Assembly (NCBI GenBank): GCA_023399155.1
Contig: JAEWQP010000008.1
Location: 124,001-188,000 of the forward strand
DNA: 64,000 bases
Reading direction: 5' to 3'
From: Verrucomicrobiota bacterium
GTDB taxonomy: Bacteria; Verrucomicrobiota; Verrucomicrobiia; Opitutales; Opitutaceae
Shown here piece by piece: positions 32,006 through 40,559 of the stretch (its first letter is position 1; every line of letters starts with the position of its first letter). A program made the translations under genes and the position numbers. Under the pieces are notes generated by a model, which was given only the letters and a program-made list of their open reading frames with translations, was not told the origin of the DNA and made no database searches.

Positions 32006-33679
32006 TTACTGCTGCGCGTCGCGATTCGTGGCCTCGTCGATGATGTCGCCGAGACGCATGAGGTCGCCGCCGTCCTTCATGTTGTCGTAGGAGGCGACTT
32101 CGGCCGCGAGCTGGTCGTTGCTGTAGCTGGCCGCCTTGATCGAGAGGCCGATGCGACGCTCGTCGCGGTCGATCTTGATCACGCGGGCGTTCACAGCCTG
32201 ACCGGGCTTGAGCACGTCCTTCACCTTCTCGATGCGCTCCTCGCTGATCTGCGAGATGTGCACGAGACCGTCGATGTGGTCCTTGAGCTCCACGAAGGCG
32301 CCGAAGGAGGTGATCTTCGTGACCGTGCCCTGCACCACGTCGCCGATACGGAAGTAACGGTCGATGTCGGTCCACGGGTCGTTGGCGAGCTGCTTCATGC
32401 CGAGCGAAATCCGCTGCTGCTGCGGATCCACGTCGAGCACGATGGCGTCGATCTCGTCGCCCTTCTTGAGCACTTCGCTCGGGTGGTTGACCTTGCGGGT
32501 CCACGACATGTCGGAGATGTGGACCATGCCGTCGATGCCTTCCTCGAGTTCGACGAAGGCGCCGTAGGTCGTGATGTTGCGGACCTTGCCGCGGACGTGC
32601 GCGCCCACCGGGTAGTTGTGGCGGACCATGTCCCACGGGTTGGGCTCGAGCTGGCGCATGCCGAGGGAGATCTTCTGCTCCTCCTTGTTGATGCCGAGGA
32701 CCACCGCGTCCACCTCGTCGCCGACCTTGAGGATGTCGGACGGCTTGGCGATGCGCTTGGTCCAGGACATCTCGGAGACGTGCACGAGGCCTTCCACGCC
32801 TTCGGCGATCTCGACGAACGCGCCATAGGGCACGAGGTTGACCACCTTGCCGCGGACCTTGGCGCCGACCGGGAACTGGCGGTCGATCTCGTCCCAGGGA
32901 TTCTTGCGGGTCTGCTTGAGGCCGAGGGAGACGCGCTCCTTCTCACGGTTGACCTCAATGACCATGACATCCACTTCCTCGCCCTGCTTGAGGATCTCGC
33001 TCGGGTGCGAGACGCGGCCCCAGGACATGTCGGTGATGTGGAGGAGGCCGTCCATGCCGTCGAGGTCGATGAACGCACCGAAGTCGGTGATGTTCTTGAC
33101 CGTGCCGCGGATGATCTGGCCGGGGGCGATGCGCTCGAGGAGGGCGCGGCGCTTGTTCGTGCGCTGCTCCTCGATCAGCTCGCGACGGGAGAGGACGATG
33201 TTTTTGCGGTCCTGGTTGATCTTGAGGACCTTGAAGTCGTAGGTCTGGCCGACGTACTGATCGAGGTTCTTCGGGGGCTGCACGTCGACGTGCGAGGCCG
33301 GGAGGAACGAATCGACTCCGATGCTCACGATGAGGCCACCCTTGACCTTGGAGCGGACACGGCCCGCGACAATCGAGCCTTCGGAGCACTTCTGGAGGAT
33401 GTTCTCCCAGTTCTTCTTCTGCTGCGCCTTGTCGTAGGAAAGGATCGGGTTGCCCTGCTTGTCCTCGAGCTTCTCGAGGTAGACATCGATCGAGGAACCG
33501 ATCTGCAGTTCGCCGAGGTCAACGAACTCGACGGCGGGAATCACGCCTTCGGCTTTGCCGCCGATATCGACGACGACTTCGTTCTGACGGATTTCCGTGA
33601 TGGTGCCCGAGATGATGGAGCCTTCCTTCAGTTTCTCGAAGGAGCTCTGCGCGAGCAGTTCTTGCATGGCTGAACTCAT
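32006..33679 (-). CDS. rpsA: 30S ribosomal protein S1
   Basis: 557 residues, the standard length for six-domain S1. Six S1 repeats are readable; the later four are closest, each with GAFV(E/D)L…G(L/M)VH(I/V)S blocks (e.g. FGAFIDLDGMDGLLHITDMSW; YGAFVELEEGIDGMVHISDMSW). S1 binds mRNA leaders and aids initiation on the 30S subunit. The start may be ATG 33679 or the ATG four codons in; no clear Shine–Dalgarno sequence is seen, not unusual for S1. It is divergent from an Arg/Gly-rich protein gene across a 658-bp gap with palindromic operators. Confidence 0.96.
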   Translation of the reverse strand: MSSAMQELLAQSSFEKLKEGSIISGTITEIRQNEVVVDIGGKAEGVIPAVEFVDLGELQIGSSIDVYLEKLEDKQGNPILSYDKAQQKKNWENILQKCSEGSIVAGRVRSKVKGGLIVSIGVDSFLPASHVDVQPPKNLDQYVGQTYDFKVLKINQDRKNIVLSRRELIEEQRTNKRRALLERIAPGQIIRGTVKNITDFGAFIDLDGMDGLLHITDMSWGRVSHPSEILKQGEEVDVMVIEVNREKERVSLGLKQTRKNPWDEIDRQFPVGAKVRGKVVNLVPYGAFVEIAEGVEGLVHVSEMSWTKRIAKPSDILKVGDEVDAVVLGINKEEQKISLGMRQLEPNPWDMVRHNYPVGAHVRGKVRNITTYGAFVELEEGIDGMVHISDMSWTRKVNHPSEVLKKGDEIDAIVLDVDPQQQRISLGMKQLANDPWTDIDRYFRIGDVVQGTVTKITSFGAFVELKDHIDGLVHISQISEERIEKVKDVLKPGQAVNARVIKIDRDERRIGLSIKAASYSNDQLAAEVASYDNMKDGGDLMRLGDIIDEATNRDAQQ

Positions 33680-33954
33680 AACAACAAAGGCCGACGTCCG
33701 GGCTCTGCTTCCGTATCCGGGACTTCGACCGTGGAGGTGCGGTGACCAGCACGAGGCCGGGCCGCAGTGTTGTGGTTACTGACTAATGGATCGGACTGAA
33801 GCGGGGCGGCTCCGATCCCCAGGAAATGCCGCAAGAGGGTCAGGCTCTCTTCGGGTAGAATCGGGAGCAAGGGGAAAAACGCACTTCGCACCCCGAATCG
33901 CGCCTTCCCCCACGTCGGCGCTCGCCCCACAAAACTCGGTCCCTGCCACAACGG

Positions 33955-33970
33955 TGTAACGACCGTTACA
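33955..33970. promoter_or_regulatory. Operator-like palindrome, copy 1
   Basis: TGTAACGACCGTTACA: perfect 7-bp arms, preceded by CACAACGG exactly as in copy 2, 58 bp away. The sequence is the reverse complement of copy 2's core. Confidence 0.75.
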
Positions 33971-33998
33971 TCCTGACGGCAACCGGCACTGCCCTGCG

Positions 33999-34042
33999 CC
34001 TGACCACAACGGTGTAACGGTCGTTACAGCGTTGTGGTCAGG
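33999..34042. promoter_or_regulatory. 44-bp palindrome containing operator copy 2
   Basis: Two 21-nt arms (CCTGACCACAACG, one mismatch, TGTAACG) around a 2-nt centre, the core being TGTAACGGTCGTTACA. Length, symmetry and duplication suggest a dimeric repressor site (TetR-like) or a cruciform. It lies about 320 bp upstream of rpsA and 295 bp upstream of the RG-rich protein gene. Confidence 0.8.
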
Positions 34043-34337
34043 CCGGGAAGCGTCCGAGTGGCGATGTCGTGGGGCGCCGGCGGTTACCGCGGCGATTGGA
34101 CGAGCGGGGGGCGGCTCCCAGGCGGGGCGGAGTTCGTCGTCCGCGGACGTGGTCCGAAACCGCACCGTCTCTTCCGGCGCGGGTCCCAATTTGATGTTGC
34201 TCGCCCTAGATACGCGAAAATACCGTATCCACACTGGTCGGCCGGCGCCCCGCCGCTCCTGGCGGCCCGGTCCCACTTGGGCTGCGACGCTAACCGTCTC
34301 ACCCGTTGCGCCCCGAACACACACAGCAGACACGTCA

Positions 34338-35438
34338 ATGAACGAAGAGAATACCGCGGCGTCGCCGAGCGACGCCCCTGCCAGCGCTCAAACGCCGGCC
34401 GCCGCCCCGACCCCAGAACCGACACCCGCCCCCGCAGCACCCGCCGCCTCCGCGCCCAGTAGCAGCACGCGTTCGACTTCGCGTTTCTACTCGCGCTTTG
34501 GCCGCAACCCCGGCGCGGCTCCCGCCGCCGCCCAGCAGGCCTCCTCCGGGTCCAGCCTGCTCACCGAAGGCCTGACTCCCGAACAGGCCGTCAACCTGAA
34601 GGATAACCTCCCTGTGCGCGCCACCGCTGGCGCCATGGCCGACGCCTACCAGCCCGGCGAAGGCTCCGAAGGAGGCGAACGCCGTTACGGCCGCGAACGC
34701 TCCTCACGCTACGAGCAGGGCGGCGAACGCGGTGAACGAGGCGAGCGCTACGGTCGTGGCCGCGACCGCGGCGATCGCGGCGACCGGGGTCGGGATCGCG
34801 ACCGCCCGGCTCGTTATGAATCCGCGGATCGCCCCCGTCGGGAGGATCGGCCGGCCGAGGTCGGAGCCGCTCCGATGACCGACGCTCCGGTGCCACCCGT
34901 AGCCGAGTCCGTGCCCGTGGAACCCTCCGTGGAGGCCACGATCACGCCGACTGCGGCCACGGCCCCGATCGCACCGGTGACCCCGGAGGCTCCGCGCCGC
35001 GTCCGCTTCGAGGATCACAATCCCGACGAAACGCGCCGCACCGTTCAGGAGTTCCGTCCCTCCCGCGATCGCAGCTATGCCGAGGAGGCCGGCCGCGCCC
35101 GCCGCGAGCAGGAATCCCGCAAGGAACCGCCCGCAGCCCAGAAGACTTCGGGCCTATTCGGTTGGATGAAATCGATCCTTGGCTCGAAGCCCGAGGAAAC
35201 GGCCGCACCTGAAGTCCGCGAACACGGCCGCTCGGACCGGGGTGGCCCGGCGCGCGGCCAGCAACACGATCGCGGCCCACGTCGCGATCGCCCGCAAGGT
35301 GCCGGCCCGCAGGGCGGCGCAGGCGGCGAGGGTGGCGAAGGCGGTGGCCGCAGGCGGCGCCGTCGTCGCGGTGGTCGAAACCGCAATCGCGGCGAAGGCG
35401 GTGGCGAGCGTGGGGGCGAATCCCGCGGCGAGGGCTGA
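34338..35438 (+). CDS. Disordered Arg/Gly/Asp-rich protein, possible RNA binder
   Basis: 366 residues from ATG 34338. Little globular structure is predicted: a Pro/Ala/Thr-rich start, a short conserved-looking core (LLTEGLTPEQAVNLKDNLPVRA), an RG/RD repeat block (about 110–165), a Pro/Val-rich linker, a short helix (SGLFGWMKSILGSKPEE) and a basic Gly/Arg tail with a run of Arg. Such tails occur on RNA helicases and other RNA-binding proteins. I do not recognise the family. It is divergent from rpsA and followed by a terminator and murA. Codon periodicity and the in-frame terminator position support a real gene. Confidence 0.75.
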   Translation: MNEENTAASPSDAPASAQTPAAAPTPEPTPAPAAPAASAPSSSTRSTSRFYSRFGRNPGAAPAAAQQASSGSSLLTEGLTPEQAVNLKDNLPVRATAGAMADAYQPGEGSEGGERRYGRERSSRYEQGGERGERGERYGRGRDRGDRGDRGRDRDRPARYESADRPRREDRPAEVGAAPMTDAPVPPVAESVPVEPSVEATITPTAATAPIAPVTPEAPRRVRFEDHNPDETRRTVQEFRPSRDRSYAEEAGRARREQESRKEPPAAQKTSGLFGWMKSILGSKPEETAAPEVREHGRSDRGGPARGQQHDRGPRRDRPQGAGPQGGAGGEGGEGGGRRRRRRRGGRNRNRGEGGGERGGESRGEG

Positions 35439-35483
35439 TCGCCCCGCGCGCCCGTCGCACCGCGACTCGACCTTCAGTCCAAG

Positions 35484-35512
35484 AAACCCGGGCCCGACGC
35501 CCGGGTTTTTTG
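35484..35512 (+). terminator. Rho-independent terminator before murA
   Basis: AAACCCGGGC, short loop, GCCCGGGTTTTTTG; about 45 bp after the RG-rich gene stop and 39 bp before murA. Confidence 0.92.
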
Positions 35513-35550
35513 TTGCCTGACAACTTTGGCGACTCGCACGCTGCGCCACC

Positions 35551-36855
35551 ATGGATGTCTTCCGCATCAACGGCGGCCGCGCCCTCCGCGGCACCGTGCA
35601 TGCCCGCGGCGCGAAGAACGCCGCACTCCCGATTTTCGCCGCCGCATTGCTCACCGACGAACCGGTGACGATCACCAACGTGCCCGACCTGAGCGACCTG
35701 CGCTTCATGGCCGATATCATCCGCCATCTCGGGGCCGAAGCGGAAAGGATCGCCCCCGACACCTGGCGCATCCGCGCGGCTACGCTCACCAACCGCGCGC
35801 CCTACGACCTCGTGCGCAAGATGCGCGCCTCGGTCTGCCTGATGGGCCCGCTCCTGGCCCGCCTGCGCTCAGCCATCGTCTCCATCCCCGGCGGCTGTGT
35901 CATCGGTCCCCGCCCGATCGACCTGCACCTGAAGGGATTCACCGGGCTGGGCTGCAGCGTGTCGGTCGAAGGTGGATACGTCCACCTTGACGGCCGGCAC
36001 CTCCGCGGCGCCGACGTGTTCCTCGGCGGCCGCCATGGGTCGACCGCCCTCGGCACAGCCAACGTCGTCATGGCCGCCACCCTCGCCCCGGGCGTGACGC
36101 GCCTCGAAAGCGCGGCCTGCGAACCGGAGATCGTCGATCTCTGCGAGATGCTGGTGGCGATGGGCGCCCGGATCCGCGGGATCGGCAGCCACGCGCTCGA
36201 AATCGAGGGTGTCGAACGGCTCCACGGCGTCACGCACCGCGTGATCCCGGACCGCATCGAGGCCGGCACGTACATCCTCGCGGGAGCGATCACGGGCGGC
36301 GACGTCACGGTCGAGGGCGCGATCCCCGGGCATCTCGCGGCCCTGCTCGACAAGCTGCGTGAGTCCGGCGTGCCGGTGGAAACCCCGTCCGCCACGTCGC
36401 TGCGCGTGCGCGGCGATCGTCCCCACCGGCGCCAGCCCGTCGACGTGATCACGATGCCGCACCCGGGATTCGCCACCGACCTCCAGGCGCAGATGTGCGC
36501 CCTGCTCGCCGTCACCCCGGGGTTGAGCATCATCACCGAAAAGGTGTTTCCGAACCGCTTCATGCACGTGCCGGAGTTGCAGCGCATGGGTGCCGACATC
36601 GCGATCGAGGGCGCCAGCGCCATCATCAAGGGCCAGGATCGCCTCTCCGGTGCACCCGTCATGGCCAGCGACCTGCGGGCGTCGGCCGCGCTCGTCCTCG
36701 CCGCCCTCGCTGCGCGAGGGGAATCGTGGATACAGCGCGTCTACCATATCGACCGCGGCTACGATCGCATCGACGTGCAGCTGCGTTCCCTCGGGGCCGA
36801 GATCGATCGGCTTCCGGCCGAACAGATGCCGAAGCACCTCGAATCGGGCGAGTGA
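35551..36855 (+). CDS. murA: UDP-N-acetylglucosamine 1-carboxyvinyltransferase
   Basis: 434 residues. RGAKNAALPIFAAALLTDEPV at the N-terminus binds substrate; the catalytic Cys116 lies in PGGCVIGPRPIDLHLKGF (a Cys enzyme, so expected to be fosfomycin-sensitive); later blocks include HPGFATDLQAQMCALL and the active-site Arg region (ENRFMHVPEL-like NRFMHVPELQRMGA). It catalyses the first committed step of peptidoglycan synthesis. The gene follows a terminator, so it probably has its own promoter in a short 39-bp gap, or relies on read-through. Confidence 0.96.
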   Translation: MDVFRINGGRALRGTVHARGAKNAALPIFAAALLTDEPVTITNVPDLSDLRFMADIIRHLGAEAERIAPDTWRIRAATLTNRAPYDLVRKMRASVCLMGPLLARLRSAIVSIPGGCVIGPRPIDLHLKGFTGLGCSVSVEGGYVHLDGRHLRGADVFLGGRHGSTALGTANVVMAATLAPGVTRLESAACEPEIVDLCEMLVAMGARIRGIGSHALEIEGVERLHGVTHRVIPDRIEAGTYILAGAITGGDVTVEGAIPGHLAALLDKLRESGVPVETPSATSLRVRGDRPHRRQPVDVITMPHPGFATDLQAQMCALLAVTPGLSIITEKVFPNRFMHVPELQRMGADIAIEGASAIIKGQDRLSGAPVMASDLRASAALVLAALAARGESWIQRVYHIDRGYDRIDVQLRSLGAEIDRLPAEQMPKHLESGE

Positions 36856-36870
36856 GCCCCCGCACGGCGT

Positions 36871-36927
36871 CGTGACCTCCGCCGCTACTGATGCGACGAG
36901 CTAACTGATGCAGCGGCCGAGGTCACG
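36871..36927. repeat. Inverted repeat after murA
   Basis: Arms CGTGACCTCCGCCGCT and AGCGGCCGAGGTCACG (one mismatch) around a 25-nt loop that itself holds two copies of ACTGATGC. No T-tract. Possible processing or rho-dependent stop for murA. Confidence 0.7.
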
Positions 36928-37043
36928 AAGCCCGGAAGGCATCTTCAAGGCAAACCGCGTTCCATCTCACATCCCTCTCTCTCCGGTGTTTGCCACCACC
37001 CATCACGGGCCACCGCCGTTCATCCGAATGAACCCTACCAGCG

Positions 37044-37232
37044 ATGACAACTGTGCTCGCTTGGCCGTCGCATGAACGACATCGCGGCTTCGACCGCCGC
37101 GGCGTTTTCCCAGATGGATGCCAGCGCCTGCGCGAGTATAGCCCGCGCCATTTCATCATGCTTGACGACCTCGATTGGATGCTGACGCAGATGGACGCCT
37201 TCCTCGGCCAACCGATGGCGGCCACCCCCTGA
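37044..37232 (+). pseudogene. Possible 3' remnant of an alpha/beta-hydrolase gene
   Basis: 62 codons open from ATG 37044. The C-terminal part (SPRHFIMLDDLDWMLTQMDA) resembles the ending of some alpha/beta hydrolases, where the His would be catalytic; the first half has no such resemblance and no full gene lies upstream. Its TGA overlaps the ATG of the histidine kinase (TGATG), the kind of coupling expected in an operon. It may instead be a genuine short leader peptide or chance. Low certainty. Confidence 0.3.
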
Positions 37233-38344
37233 TGGGAAGGACCGGTCCAGGCGACACTTCGGGCCGCTCGCGATCCTGGACGATCGCCTACTGGTTCTGC
37301 CAGGTGGCCGGCTGGGGCGCATACACCGCCATGGGTCTGGCCATGGTGCTACCCCAGACGGGCCCGCAACCCGTGGTCTTGGGCGGCTACGGTCTTTTCT
37401 TCGGCTACAGCATCGCGTTGACCCACGGGCTGCGCCTCCTCATCCGGCGCCGGGAGTGGCTCACCCTGCCTCCCGGCCGCGCGATCGTAAGGCTGGCTGC
37501 GGCCGCGATCGCCGTCGGAACGATCCAGGCGTCACTCATCATCCTGGTTCAAGCCCTCTGGCAGTGGACCTCGCCGTTCGCCGGGCAGGGTCGGTTCTTC
37601 CTGCTCATGCTTTTGAATACGACGACAGCCACGCTCGGGTGGACCGCGCTCTACACGGGAGTCGCCTCGCTCCTGCGTGCGCGCCGGGCGCGCCACGACG
37701 CCATGGTCCTCGAACTCGATATGCGCGAAGCCCGTCTCAAGGCGCTCGAAGCCCAGATCGGACCCCATTTCCTATTCAACTGCCTCAACAGCCTCCGCGG
37801 CATGATCATCGAAAATCCCGCGCAGGCGCAGGACATGGTCACACGCCTGGCCAGCATCCTGCGGCACAACCTCACACGCAGCGCCGCGCCCACCGAGCCC
37901 CTCGGCGAGCAGGTCGAGTTCACCGCCGATTACCTCGCCCTCGAGTCCGCCCGTTTTGAGGAGCGCCTGCGAACGCGCTTCGAGATCGAACCCGCGACGC
38001 GCTCCTTTCCCCTACCCGCGATGCTCCTGCAGACCCTGGTGGAGAACGCGATCAAGCACGGCATCTCGCATCTGCCGGAAGGAGGCGATGTGATCGTGCG
38101 TTCGCGCGTGGCGACCCACCAACTGATCGTGGAGGTGGAAAACACCGGCCGGCTCACCGTCTCGCCCGCAGGCTCGACCCGCGTCGGGCTCACCAATCTG
38201 CGCGAACGACTTCGCGTGCTGTACGGGCCCGCCGCCTCGCTCGACTTGGGCGAGACTCCCCACGGCACGGTCCGGGCGACGGTGCGGCTTCCCTACTCCG
38301 CAGCGCGGCTGGGTGCGAAGGCGGCAACAGCGACGCTCGCGTGA
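37232..38344 (+). CDS. LytS/YehU-type membrane sensor histidine kinase
   Basis: 370 residues from ATG 37232. Four membrane helices in residues 15–150, then a PF06580-type kinase domain with the phospho-accepting His179 in QIGPHFLFNCLNSLRGM, an N box (LVENAIKHGISHL) and a glycine-rich G2 region (TRVGLTNLRERLRVLYG). Pairs with the LytTR response regulator 950 bp downstream, with a membrane protein in between. The start codon overlaps the stop of the preceding short frame. Confidence 0.92.
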   Translation: MGRTGPGDTSGRSRSWTIAYWFCQVAGWGAYTAMGLAMVLPQTGPQPVVLGGYGLFFGYSIALTHGLRLLIRRREWLTLPPGRAIVRLAAAAIAVGTIQASLIILVQALWQWTSPFAGQGRFFLLMLLNTTTATLGWTALYTGVASLLRARRARHDAMVLELDMREARLKALEAQIGPHFLFNCLNSLRGMIIENPAQAQDMVTRLASILRHNLTRSAAPTEPLGEQVEFTADYLALESARFEERLRTRFEIEPATRSFPLPAMLLQTLVENAIKHGISHLPEGGDVIVRSRVATHQLIVEVENTGRLTVSPAGSTRVGLTNLRERLRVLYGPAASLDLGETPHGTVRATVRLPYSAARLGAKAATATLA

Positions 38345-38487
38345 TGGGCCGTTCTCCCGGCTCGACCACGTGGTGTTCAGCCAGCCAGCCCGTTCCCAGG
38401 TCCGCCCTTCGGCGCCGCTCATCCGTCGTTGGCGCCGCTCATCCGATTGTTTCCACGCCGCTGCACCCGGGATGACTGACTCGCCGC

Positions 38488-39123
38488 GTGAACACCGCCA
38501 TGACGACCCGCACTTTCATCATGCCACCCACTGTCGCGCTCGCTGAAACCGGAAGTTCTGCCCGCCCTTCGATCGATGCCCAGCTCGCCGCCTTCCGGCA
38601 CAACCGCTTCCTCACCATGCCGGTGACCGGCACGATCGTGTGGACTGCGATCGGTGCCGCCGGCGCGATCCTTCCGACTCATCAGGCCGTGCTCGCGACG
38701 TATGTCGGCACAGGCATGATCTTCTACCTCGCCCTTCTTGTGAACAAGATCATGGGCGAGGACCTCCTCGGTCGCACACGGAAGGGAAACCTCTTCGATC
38801 GCCTCTTCCTCACCGCGTGCGGGATGTCGTTCCTCGTCTATTCCATTGCGATCCCGTTCCATCTCGCCGATCCCAGCTCCGTTCCGTTGTCCGTGGGTGT
38901 GCTCACGGGGCTGATGTGGCTGCCGTTTTCGGCGATGATTGGCCACTGGGTTGGCTATTTCCATGCCATCGCGCGGACCGTTCTCGTGACGACGGCGTGG
39001 GCCGTGTTTCCGGAGTATCGTTTTGTCGCGATCCCCGCGATCATCGTGGTCGTCTATCTTGTCTCGATCGTGGCGCTCGCCCGCCGCTGGACTGCGATCC
39101 GCAACTCAAACCCGGTTCCTTGA
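38488..39123 (+). CDS. Membrane protein between the LytS/LytR-type genes
   Basis: 211 residues; the true start may be any of three closely spaced ATGs (38488, 38500, 38521). A hydrophilic stretch to about residue 40 is followed by six or so hydrophobic segments. The layout (LTMPVTGTIVWTAIGA…FYLALLVNKIMGEDLL…WLPFSAMIGHWVGYFHAIART) resembles the DUF7010 family, whose function is unknown. Lying within the two-component cluster, it may be its target or accessory sensor; inferred from position. Confidence 0.75.
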   Translation: MNTAMTTRTFIMPPTVALAETGSSARPSIDAQLAAFRHNRFLTMPVTGTIVWTAIGAAGAILPTHQAVLATYVGTGMIFYLALLVNKIMGEDLLGRTRKGNLFDRLFLTACGMSFLVYSIAIPFHLADPSSVPLSVGVLTGLMWLPFSAMIGHWVGYFHAIARTVLVTTAWAVFPEYRFVAIPAIIVVVYLVSIVALARRWTAIRNSNPVP

Positions 39124-39300
39124 GCGTATCCTCGCACCTGTGCCACGCACGCCAACCCACCTGCGGCACCTCCCCGGTTTGCAGGCGGGCGGGCGACCGG
39201 GACCGCGATAAACAACCTCGCGCTGGGCATCGCGCTCGGCACGCTCATCGGCATCGCGCTCGGCGCCCGAATCCACCCCGGCGCGTGACTTCGCTCCTCC

Positions 39301-40020
39301 ATGAAGGCCCTCATCGTCGATGACGAACGTCTCGCCCGCGTCGAACTCCGCCGGCTCCTCGGCGCCCACCCCGAGATCACCGTGACTGGGGAGGCTCGGA
39401 ACGGCACGGAGGCGGTCGAACTCGCGCATTCGCTCCGGCCCGATCTTCTCTTCCTCGACGTCCAGATGCCCGGCCTGTCCGGCTTCGACGTGCTCGAGCA
39501 GCTCGACGCGATGCCCCAGGTGATCTTCACCACGGCATTCGACACGCATGCCGTACAGGCCTTCGAAGCCAACGCACTCGACTACCTGCTCAAGCCGATC
39601 GCCCCGGCCCGGCTCGCGCTCGCGCTGAGAAAGCTGCGCCCGGCCGCGGCGGAGACCCCCGCACCGGCGGCAGCCGGGGATCGGGCCGCGCCGCTCGATC
39701 GGGTCTTCGTGCGCGACGGCGACCGCTGCTGGCTCGTGCAGCTCTCGGACATCGTGCTGCTGGAGTCCGAAGGCAACTACACCCGCCTCCATTTCGGCAA
39801 GGACAAGCCGCTGATCCCGCGCTCGCTCAACGCCCTTGAGGCACGGCTCGATCCCGCGGTGTTCTTCCGCGCCAGCCGGCAGCACATGGTCAACCTCAAG
39901 GCCATCGAGCGCATCGACCCGGGCGTCGGGGACAACCTCATCGTGTCACTCCGCGGCGGATACGTCGTGGACATGTCCCGGCGCCAATCCGCCCGCCTTC
40001 GCGAGGTCCTCGCGCTCTGA
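39301..40020 (+). CDS. LytTR-family response regulator
   Basis: 239 residues. Receiver domain with acidic pocket (IVDDE) and phospho-acceptor Asp53 (LFLDVQMPG), conserved Thr and Lys (ITTAF-like FTTAFD; LLKPI), then a Pro/Ala linker and a C-terminal LytTR DNA-binding domain (IVLLESEGNYTRLHF; FRASRQHMVNLKAIERI). The partner kinase is the LytS-type protein upstream. Family members regulate cell-surface, autolysis or metabolite-uptake genes. Confidence 0.94.
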   Translation: MKALIVDDERLARVELRRLLGAHPEITVTGEARNGTEAVELAHSLRPDLLFLDVQMPGLSGFDVLEQLDAMPQVIFTTAFDTHAVQAFEANALDYLLKPIAPARLALALRKLRPAAAETPAPAAAGDRAAPLDRVFVRDGDRCWLVQLSDIVLLESEGNYTRLHFGKDKPLIPRSLNALEARLDPAVFFRASRQHMVNLKAIERIDPGVGDNLIVSLRGGYVVDMSRRQSARLREVLAL

Positions 40021-40055
40021 ACAGGCCGCCGGCGAGGGACCGGGCCGGAAGGCTC

Positions 40056-40088
40056 AAAAAAAGACCGGCGCGGAAAACGCGCCGGTCT
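40056..40088 (-). terminator. Rho-independent terminator of amtB–glnB
   Basis: On the minus strand: GACCGGCGCG, TTTTC loop, CGCGCCGGTC, then TTTTTTT; 43 bp after the glnB stop. It also lies between converging genes and may stop the response regulator transcript as a hairpin. Confidence 0.93.
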
Positions 40089-40130
40089 CATATGCAGGCC
40101 CTGGGTCTGCAGCGAAGCGTCTGGGAGGAC

Positions 40131-40469
40131 CTAGACGGCGGATTCGCCGCGTTCGTCGGTGCGGATGCGGATGGCCTCGTCGACCGGGACGACAAAGACC
40201 TTGCCGTCGCCGATCTTGCCGGTCTTGGCGGACTTGACGATCGCCTCGGCGGTCTTGGCCACGAGTTCGTCGGGCACGACGATCTCAAGCTTCACCTTCG
40301 GCAGAAAGTCCACGGTGTACTCGCTGCCGCGGTAAATTTCCGTGTGGCCCTTCTGACGGCCGAAGCCCTTGACCTCGGTGACGGTCATACCCTCGATGCC
40401 GATTTCCGAAAGCGCCTCCTTAACTTCCTCCAGCTTGAAGGGCTTGATGATCGCGATGATGAGTTTCAT
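40131..40469 (-). CDS. glnB: PII nitrogen regulatory protein
   Basis: 112 residues, exactly PII length. The T-loop carries Tyr51 (RGSEYTVDFLPK), the uridylylation site; the B-loop KTGKIGDGKVFV and C-loop bind ATP and 2-oxoglutarate. Trimeric signal protein that blocks AmtB and controls nitrogen enzymes. Located 90 bp after amtB on the same strand, the classic amtB–glnK pairing, so glnK is an equally valid name. Confidence 0.96.
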   Translation of the reverse strand: MKLIIAIIKPFKLEEVKEALSEIGIEGMTVTEVKGFGRQKGHTEIYRGSEYTVDFLPKVKLEIVVPDELVAKTAEAIVKSAKTGKIGDGKVFVVPVDEAIRIRTDERGESAV

Positions 40470-40559
40470 GAGAAATGGGTCTCGTTAAGTTACTGTGGGT
40501 TACCCGGATGCGTTTTCAAGAGCAAGGACGTATTCACGCCGAGCCGCATCCGGAGGCGA

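Larger units (their letters stand above)
33680..34337. other. Divergent rpsA / RG-protein control region
   Basis: 658 bp without a convincing gene. The main landmarks are two copies of the palindrome TGTAACG-N2-CGTTACA, at about 33955 and 34013, the second embedded in a 44-bp near-perfect palindrome. The right half is GC-rich leader of the RG-rich protein gene, with no RNA motif recognised. Confidence 0.7.
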
